Assembly: GCA_905370255.1 (NCBI GenBank) | Contig: CAJPKC010000013.1 | Span: forward strand, 1 to 11,841 | Direction: 5' to 3' | Source of the DNA: Streptococcus oralis | GTDB taxonomy: Bacteria > Bacillota > Bacilli > Lactobacillales > Streptococcaceae | DNA length: 11,841 nucleotides | Shown here: positions 7,244-11,841 of the stretch, one piece after another | Numbering within the stretch: the first letter of the stretch is position 1 | Layout: every line of letters starts with the position of its first letter | Notes under the pieces: model-generated | Seen by the model: the letters and a program-made list of their open reading frames with translations, nothing else | What the model was told of the DNA's origin: nothing | Database searches by the model: none | Made by a program: the position numbers and the translations under genes

Positions 7244-7447
7244 ATGCTAAAAAATCGTCTAAAAGAGCTTCGGGCTCGCGATGGCCTGAATCAAACCGAG
7301 CTGGCCAAACTAGCTGGCGTGTCCAGGCAAACCATCAGTTTGCTAGAGCGGGATGAGTACACGCCATCCATCGTCATTGCCCTGAAGATTGCTCAGATAT
7401 TCCATGAGCCGGTCGAGTCGGTCTTTCGTTTAGAGGAGGATGAGTGA
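7244..7447 (+). CDS. XRE/Cro-type helix-turn-helix transcriptional regulator
   Basis: 67-residue DNA-binding protein that is essentially one HTH domain. The start MLKNRLKELRA leads into helix 2 and the recognition helix at about 17-36, where QTELAKLAGVSRQTISLLER is the canonical pattern. The C-terminal half, with YTPSIVIALKIAQIF and a VESVF ending, is typical of the short XRE subfamily often found next to small membrane-protein genes. It most likely binds as a dimer to the inverted repeat at 7166-7191 and represses its own operon. The in-frame extension back to 7148 is rejected because it would precede the transcription start. It is the first gene of a six-gene operon and its stop overlaps the next ATG by one base (TGATG). 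The inducing signal is unknown. Confidence 0.9.
   Translation: MLKNRLKELRARDGLNQTELAKLAGVSRQTISLLERDEYTPSIVIALKIAQIFHEPVESVFRLEEDE
7434..7439 (+). promoter_or_regulatory. Ribosome site of the second operon gene, inside the XRE gene
   Basis: AGGAGG lies 7 bases before the ATG at 7447 but only 4 before an in-frame GTG at 7444, so the ATG is the better start. It overlaps the end of the XRE coding region. Confidence 0.7.
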
Positions 7448-7650
7448 TGAACAAGTATAAAGTGATTTATTATCTATCTATAGTTGTGTTTATCGTGAAT
7501 CTTTTGGCTATGATTGGAAGCCTATTTGGTTGGTTTACGATCGTAGAAGGCAAGTACCTCTTCTGGAATAATATAGTGCTACTATTAGTCTTTAGATGGG
7601 TAGAGAAAAAAATAAAGTTTAAAGAACTCGTAAAAGGAGAAAAGTTATGA
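7447..7650 (+). CDS. Small two-helix membrane protein, unknown function
   Basis: 67 residues from the ATG at 7447; an in-frame GTG at 7444 would add one residue. Two hydrophobic helices are visible (about 6-27 and 36-49). They are separated by a short aromatic loop and followed by a basic tail (RWVEKKIKFKELVKGEKL), so the C-terminus should be inside. No family is recognised. It is translationally coupled on both sides: one base shared with the XRE stop and four bases (ATGA) with the next gene. Small membrane proteins in this position beside XRE regulators may pass an envelope signal to the regulator or its target, but nothing in the sequence shows this directly. Confidence 0.75.
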   Translation: MNKYKVIYYLSIVVFIVNLLAMIGSLFGWFTIVEGKYLFWNNIVLLLVFRWVEKKIKFKELVKGEKL

Positions 7651-7997
7651 AAGAGTTTTTAGCAGGTTTTCAAGTCGATACTGAGAACAAAGCACTTGCA
7701 GGTGTTTGTGCAGGTTTAGGAAATTATTTTAACATTCAAGCCAATATCGTTCGTTTGGTGACAGTCTTCTTGTTTCTCTCTTCTACAGAGATTGGTATTT
7801 TAACAGTTACAGCCTATGCTTATCTAGCAGGTTGGCTTGGCAATGAACCCTTGGGGGATGGAGCAAAAAAAGCTAGAAACCAAGCTATTCTCTTACTTGC
7901 TGTTTGTTTGATTTTGGTGTCACTTGGAACAGAAGGCTTGACCGCTATCTTCGAATCAGGTAAAGCTTTTGGTCAATGGTTGTCTGGCTTGTTTTAG
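7647..7997 (+). CDS. PspC-domain membrane protein
   Basis: 116-residue protein with an N-terminal PspC (phage-shock protein C) domain. The signature ALAGVCAGLGNYFNIQANIVR (residues 16-36) is followed by a hydrophobic stretch to about 62 ending in AYLAGWLG. A second hydrophobic helix lies at about 78-97 with a short amphipathic end. PspC proteins sit in the cytoplasmic membrane and in proteobacteria help sense membrane stress. In Firmicutes, short PspC proteins often occur near small regulators, with roles mostly unproven. GGAG at 7638-7641 precedes the ATG, which overlaps the upstream stop as ATGA. It probably acts with its operon partners in responding to membrane damage (inference). Confidence 0.85.
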   Translation: MKEFLAGFQVDTENKALAGVCAGLGNYFNIQANIVRLVTVFLFLSSTEIGILTVTAYAYLAGWLGNEPLGDGAKKARNQAILLLAVCLILVSLGTEGLTAIFESGKAFGQWLSGLF

Positions 7998-8011
7998 AAA
8001 GAGGTTGAAAT

Positions 8012-8713
8012 ATGGAAAAGAAACAAATCATTTTTGCACTGAAGATTTTTCTTGCAAGTGCTTTATTAGGAATATTTGCTGGTTTCCTTGGTGTTAATCC
8101 TTTAGGTATCAGTCAAGAGCAAGTAGTCGTTGCCTTGAAATCATTCTTTCTTGGTTTAGGGATGCTTACGGTGATTCTAACCTTTTATTTCACTAGAAAA
8201 AGCCATCAGGCCTATCAGAGTTATCAAAGAGAAGAGGAGGACGAAGAAAACGAACAAGACTACCTTGCCATGTATCGTTTCTTAGATTATGGTACAGTAG
8301 CTTGGAATGTTTGCCAAATTAGTATGCTTTCCTGCCTACTGATAGATTTGGGAGCTTTAGGCCCATCAGCAGCATCCTTACTTTTGATAGTTTTAGGTAT
8401 CTGGGCGGGTGCTTACTGTCTAAAAATCACCAGCAAGATTCGTAACTACAAACTTTCTGTTACGGCGACGCCTAAGGAAGTTTTGGACTACCTTGATACT
8501 TATGATGAGGGAGAAAAACAGGCTGAAATGGAAGAAGCTTACTTGATCTTGTTCAAGGTCAATCAGCTCATCATACCAGGTATCTATATTGTTTTAGTAG
8601 TTCTATCTATGGTATTAGGACAAGTACAGTTGGTTGCTCTGCTGGTGGCAGTTGTCATCCATTTGTACACGAATGTTGCACAGTTGCGCAAAACAAAACG
8701 TTATTTCAAATAG
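8012..8713 (+). CDS. DUF3169-like six-helix membrane protein
   Basis: 233-residue membrane protein with about six hydrophobic helices (near 8-28, 42-60, 97-113, 117-137, 180-200 and 204-222). A strongly acidic cytoplasmic segment (EEEDEENEQD, about 74-83) follows the second helix, and a soluble loop rich in Glu/Lys (about 150-175) precedes the last pair. The pattern of an acidic loop followed by YRFLDYGTVAWN resembles the DUF3169 family of Firmicutes, which has no established function. That assignment is from memory of the family's shape. The gene starts 14 bases after the PspC gene, with AGAGG (about 7999-8003) before the ATG. A transporter-like or signalling role is possible but not shown. 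Confidence 0.75.
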   Translation: MEKKQIIFALKIFLASALLGIFAGFLGVNPLGISQEQVVVALKSFFLGLGMLTVILTFYFTRKSHQAYQSYQREEEDEENEQDYLAMYRFLDYGTVAWNVCQISMLSCLLIDLGALGPSAASLLLIVLGIWAGAYCLKITSKIRNYKLSVTATPKEVLDYLDTYDEGEKQAEMEEAYLILFKVNQLIIPGIYIVLVVLSMVLGQVQLVALLVAVVIHLYTNVAQLRKTKRYFK

Positions 8714-8722
8714 GAGAATATT

Positions 8723-9364
8723 ATGAAAACACTTAAAAATATTGGCTGGTATAGTCTTACTTTCTTATCATTTATTATGATTTATAGTTTCATCCAGGGT
8801 GTAGGTGTGGCAGCGATGAAGTTGGGAGCACCTGACTACGTTTTTGTCCCTGTTTATGTCTTATTAGCAGGAATCTTCACCTTCGTTACCTACAAGTGGT
8901 ATAAGACAGGAACCGTTACGATTGAAAAAACAGCCCTTAACAAATACATCTGGTTGCCTGCCTTGGTATGGGCCCTTGTCATTGTTGCCCAATTCTTTTT
9001 GCCAAATGATCCATCAGTCAATCAACAGACGGCAGAACAATTGACTCATAATCAACCTCTCTTCGCTTTCTTCATGATAGTTGTCTTTGCGCCCCTGACA
9101 GAAGAGTTAACCTTTAGAGGTATGCTAGCTCGTTATGTCTTCCCTCAACAGGATAACATCAAGCAGACAGCTCTCTTTCTACTAGTAACAAGCATCATCT
9201 TTGCCCTCGTTCATTTCCCTGGAACTCCACAACAATTCCTAGTGTATGGTTCCCTCGGTTTGAGCTTGGGGTTGGCTTATATCAGCAAGGGTGGACTGGC
9301 TTACAGCATTGCTTTACATGCTTTAAATAATTTAATCGGATTTTTAATGATAGTCATGCTATAA
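8723..9364 (+). CDS. CPBP (CAAX-type) intramembrane metalloprotease
   Basis: 213-residue polytopic membrane protein of the CPBP/Abi family. All three catalytic motifs are present: EExxxR as E127-E128...R132 in PLTEELTFRG, FxxxH as F160...H164 in FALVHF, and HxxxN as H199...N203 in HALNN. The two Glu and two His would bind the metal, and none is missing, so an active protease is expected. About six hydrophobic segments are seen. Bacterial members include proteins giving producers immunity to their own bacteriocins and others affecting surface or signalling peptides. The substrate here is unknown. It starts 9 bases after the upstream stop with AGGAG at 8712-8716 and belongs to the XRE-led operon. 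No bacteriocin-precursor gene with a double-glycine leader was seen in the window. Confidence 0.92.
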   Translation: MKTLKNIGWYSLTFLSFIMIYSFIQGVGVAAMKLGAPDYVFVPVYVLLAGIFTFVTYKWYKTGTVTIEKTALNKYIWLPALVWALVIVAQFFLPNDPSVNQQTAEQLTHNQPLFAFFMIVVFAPLTEELTFRGMLARYVFPQQDNIKQTALFLLVTSIIFALVHFPGTPQQFLVYGSLGLSLGLAYISKGGLAYSIALHALNNLIGFLMIVML

Positions 9365-9382
9365 TAGACTCAGGAGGAAGTC

Positions 9383-9598
9383 ATGAAACGAGTGATATTA
9401 TTAGCAGTGATTCAGGCAGTTGTTCTTTTCTTTATCATTGGAGTGCTTGCCTATGCTTTAAAAGGGGATTTCTTTTATAACTATTTAGCAGTAATCTTCG
9501 CACCAATCGCAGGTATTATGCGATTTGCGACGGCTTATGCAACGGAGATTGTTCTCCCTAAAAAGGCGGCAGAGATTGCGGAAAAGCGTAAAAAATAA
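9383..9598 (+). CDS. Small two-helix membrane protein, unknown function
   Basis: 71 residues with hydrophobic segments at about 4-26 and 33-47, then a short amphipathic stretch and a strongly basic end (LPKKAAEIAEKRKK) that should lie in the cytoplasm. No family is recognised. AGGAGG (9372-9377) is a strong ribosome site 5 bases before the ATG. It is the last gene of the XRE-led operon, 18 bases after the protease gene and just ahead of a terminator. It may be a partner or substrate of the neighbouring protease, but that is only a guess from position. Confidence 0.75.
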   Translation: MKRVILLAVIQAVVLFFIIGVLAYALKGDFFYNYLAVIFAPIAGIMRFATAYATEIVLPKKAAEIAEKRKK

Positions 9599-9607
9599 AG
9601 AAAACCT

Positions 9608-9638
9608 AAATCCAGCGAATGACTTTGCTGGATTTTTT
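9608..9638 (+). terminator. Intrinsic terminator closing the XRE-led operon
   Basis: AAATCCAGC (9608-9616) pairs with GCTGGATTT (9627-9635). The stem can extend inwards by a G-U and two A-U pairs to a TGAC tetraloop, and a T run follows. It starts 9 bases after the last operon gene. Confidence 0.9.
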
Positions 9639-9694
9639 CATTTATAAGAGGATTCTCTCAACTTTTCTGATGATTTTCATGAAGAGCCTGCGCT

Positions 9695-9709
9695 TTTATG
9701 GTAAAATAG
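9695..9709 (+). promoter_or_regulatory. aspS promoter (extended -10)
   Basis: TGGTAAAAT at 9699-9707 is an extended -10 without a good -35 box (atgaag at 9679-9684). The 15-mer at 9695-9709 is identical to the one before hisS. The leader is about 22 bases and carries AGAGGAGAG (9722-9730). Confidence 0.6.
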
Positions 9710-9735
9710 TAACAGAATAAAAGAGGAGAGAAAAC

Positions 9736-11499
9736 ATGAAACGTAGTATGTATGCTGGTCGTGTTCGTGAGGAGCACATCGGACAAGAAATTACCTTGAA
9801 AGGCTGGGTTGCCCGTCGTCGTGACTTGGGTGGTTTGATCTTTATCGACCTTCGTGACCGTGAAGGAATCATGCAGTTGGTTATCAACCCTGAAAAAGTA
9901 TCTGCAGAGGTCATGGCAACAGCTGAAAGCCTTCGTAGTGAATTTGTCATCGAGGTGACTGGTCAAGTTGCTGCACGTGAGCAAGCCAATGATAAGTTGG
10001 CGACTGGAGCGGTTGAACTGAATGTAACGGCTCTTACTGTGCTTAATACAGCCAAAACAACACCATTTGAAATCAAGGATGGCATTGAAGCAAACGATGA
10101 TACGCGTCTACGTTACCGTTACCTTGACCTTCGTCGTCCAGAAATGTTGGAAAATCTTAAACTTCGTGCCAAGGTAACACATTCTATCCGCAACTACTTG
10201 GATGAGTTGGAATTTATCGATGTGGAAACGCCATTCCTTTCTAAGTCAACACCAGAAGGGGCGCGTGACTATTTGGTGCCATCTCGTGTTAATAAAGGGC
10301 ATTTTTACGCTCTTCCTCAAAGTCCGCAGATTACAAAACAGTTGTTGATGAATGCGGGATTTGACCGTTACTACCAAATCGTCAAATGTTTCCGCGATGA
10401 AGACTTGCGTGGAGACCGTCAGCCTGAATTTACCCAGGTCGACTTGGAAACTTCATTCCTTACTGAGCAAGAAATCCAAGATATCACAGAAGGCTTGATT
10501 GCGCGCGTGATGAAGGAAACAAAAGGAATCGAAGTAACGCTTCCATTCCCTCGTATGAAGTACGATGATGCTATGGCCCTTTATGGTTCTGACAAACCTG
10601 ACACTCGCTTTGAGATGTTGCTTCAGGACTTGACAAAAGTTGTCAAGGGTGTAGACTTCAAAGTCTTCTCAGAAGCTCCTGCGGTTAAAGCCATCGTCGT
10701 CAAAGGTGCTGCAGATAACTACTCACGTAAAGATATCGATAAGATGACAGAAGTAGCCAAGCAGTATGGGGCTAAAGGTCTTGCTTGGGTCAAGGTTGTT
10801 GACGGTGAATTAAACGGTCCGGTTGCTAAATTCTTGACTGGCATTCAAGCAGACTTGACAGCAGCGCTTGGTCTTGAGGACAAAGACTTGGTACTCTTCG
10901 TGGCTGATACACTTGAAGTAGCCAATGCAACCCTTGGTGCCCTTCGTGGACGTATTGCCAAAGAGCTTGGCTTGATTGATAACGACAAATTTAACTTCCT
11001 CTGGGTAGTTGACTGGCCAATGTTTGAATGGTCTGAAGAAGAAGGCCGTTATATGAGTGCCCACCATCCATTTACACTTCCTCAGGCAGATACTGCCCAT
11101 GAATTGGAAGGTGAATTGGCCAATGTCCGTGCTATTGCTTATGATATTGTCTTGAACGGTTATGAGCTTGGTGGTGGTAGCCTTCGTATCAACCAAAAGG
11201 AATTACAAGAACGCATGTTCAAGGCTCTTGGTTTCTCAGCTGAAGAAGCTAATGATCAGTTTGGTTTCCTATTGGAAGCTATGGACTATGGATTCCCACC
11301 ACACGGTGGCTTGGCTATCGGACTTGACCGCTTTGTAATGCTCTTAGCAGGCGAAGAAAATATCCGTGAAGTCATTGCCTTTCCTAAGAACAACAAGGCA
11401 ACTGACCCAATGACACAAGCTCCTTCAACAGTAGCTCTTAAACAATTAGAGGAACTCAATCTACAAGTAGAACAAGATGAAACAAACGAAACTAACTAA
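9736..11499 (+). CDS. aspS: Aspartate--tRNA ligase
   Basis: Cytoplasmic class II synthetase that charges tRNA-Asp. The 587 residues fit the long bacterial type. Domain order: an N-terminal OB-fold anticodon-binding domain (about 1-105) with [11 protein letters not shown] at 23-33; the catalytic core with [20 protein letters not shown] and the amino-acid site around LPQSPQ; motif 2 [18 protein letters not shown] at 219-236; the bacterial GAD insertion (about 290-420); and motif 3 GLAIGLDRF at 525-533 with R532. Leu rather than His in RRRDLG is the residue usually seen in discriminating AspRS, suggesting it charges only tRNA-Asp. It has its own promoter. Its last 23 bases overlap the start of the YitT-family gene, so the two are probably co-transcribed. 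Confidence 0.97.
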   Translation: MKRSMYAGRVREEHIGQEITLKGWVARRRDLGGLIFIDLRDREGIMQLVINPEKVSAEVMATAESLRSEFVIEVTGQVAAREQANDKLATGAVELNVTALTVLNTAKTTPFEIKDGIEANDDTRLRYRYLDLRRPEMLENLKLRAKVTHSIRNYLDELEFIDVETPFLSKSTPEGARDYLVPSRVNKGHFYALPQSPQITKQLLMNAGFDRYYQIVKCFRDEDLRGDRQPEFTQVDLETSFLTEQEIQDITEGLIARVMKETKGIEVTLPFPRMKYDDAMALYGSDKPDTRFEMLLQDLTKVVKGVDFKVFSEAPAVKAIVVKGAADNYSRKDIDKMTEVAKQYGAKGLAWVKVVDGELNGPVAKFLTGIQADLTAALGLEDKDLVLFVADTLEVANATLGALRGRIAKELGLIDNDKFNFLWVVDWPMFEWSEEEGRYMSAHHPFTLPQADTAHELEGELANVRAIAYDIVLNGYELGGGSLRINQKELQERMFKALGFSAEEANDQFGFLLEAMDYGFPPHGGLAIGLDRFVMLLAGEENIREVIAFPKNNKATDPMTQAPSTVALKQLEELNLQVEQDETNETN

Positions 11500-11841
11500 A
11501 AAGTGGTACCATTATCTGCGCCGCTTTGCTTATCGGGTGAAGATTTTACGTGTTTTGCAAAGTATCTCCCGAGAAAAATACGATGAAAAAATCTCAGCTT
11601 CTCTGGTATATGGTTTTCTATCAGCAGTAGCCGTCAATTTCTTCTTCCAACCAGGACACGTTTATTCAAGTGGAGCAACAGGTTTAGCTCAGATTATCTC
11701 AAGCCTTAGTAACTACTGGTTTAATTTCCACATTCCAATTTCTGTAGCTTTCTATTGTATCAATATACCGCTCATGATTTTAGCTTGGCGCCAAATTGGA
11801 CATAAGTTTACGATATTTACCTTTATCACGGTATCCATGAG
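11477..11841 (+). CDS. YitT-family membrane protein (partial, 5' part)
   Basis: The ATG at 11477 begins inside the end of aspS in another frame, and 121 codons run out of the window. A basic cytoplasmic start ([20 protein letters not shown]) leads into a membrane core. [20 protein letters not shown] (about 55-74) and [20 protein letters not shown] (about 94-113) match the YitT/DUF161 family, whose transport role is not established. The ATG is the first after an in-frame stop at 11468-11470, but there is no clear ribosome site before it, so translation is probably coupled to the end of aspS. A later start would remove only part of the cytoplasmic end. Confidence 0.88.
   Translation, partial: MKQTKLTKKWYHYLRRFAYRVKILRVLQSISREKYDEKISASLVYGFLSAVAVNFFFQPGHVYSSGATGLAQIISSLSNYWFNFHIPISVAFYCINIPLMILAWRQIGHKFTIFTFITVSM

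Noticed and set aside
10629..10647. CTTGACAA-AAG-TTGTCAAG inverted repeat inside aspS, similar to the XRE operator arms
   Set aside because: It lies within conserved coding sequence and has a 3-base rather than 6-base spacer, so it is probably a chance result of codon use.

Overview
The window comes from a low-GC Gram-positive coccus, most likely a mitis-group Streptococcus or close relative. The signs are hisS and aspS very similar to streptococcal versions, extended -10 promoters of the TGnTAnAAT type, AGGAGG ribosome sites, an LPKTG sortase substrate, and a YitT-family gene directly behind aspS. Species cannot be fixed from the sequence alone.

Layout. Positions 1-61 hold the start of a leftward gene with its own promoter. 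hisS (258-1538) follows on the plus strand and ends at a terminator. Next comes a module enclosed by terminators (about 1650-7140): a secreted, sortase-anchored adhesin with a collagen/fibrinogen-binding-type head and a Thr-rich stalk (1711-3060), a membrane-anchored GT2 glycosyltransferase of the GtrB/CsbB/PgfS type (3137-4096), and a large YfhO-family multi-membrane protein (4119-7082). Then a tight operon of six small genes (7244-9598) encodes an XRE-type repressor, a two-helix membrane peptide, a PspC-domain protein, a DUF3169-like membrane protein, a CPBP (CAAX-type) intramembrane protease and another two-helix peptide. A perfect 10-bp inverted repeat covers the -35 region of its promoter. 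aspS (9736-11499) and the beginning of a YitT-family gene (11477 to the end) close the window.

How the genes may work together. The adhesin, GT2 enzyme and YfhO protein resemble the Streptococcus mutans arrangement in which the collagen-binding adhesin Cnm is O-glycosylated on its Thr-rich region by the neighbouring Pgf proteins. They also resemble the CsbB/YfhO pair that glycosylates lipoteichoic acid in Bacillus and Listeria. The model proposed here is that the GT2 enzyme loads a sugar onto undecaprenyl phosphate inside the cell, the lipid-sugar is flipped by a protein not encoded here, and the YfhO protein transfers the sugar outside the membrane, with the adhesin stalk as likely acceptor. 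The XRE operon looks like an autoregulated envelope-sensing or self-immunity operon. No mobile-element genes, tRNA, rRNA or CRISPR array were seen, and no gene-free stretch exceeds 200 bases.
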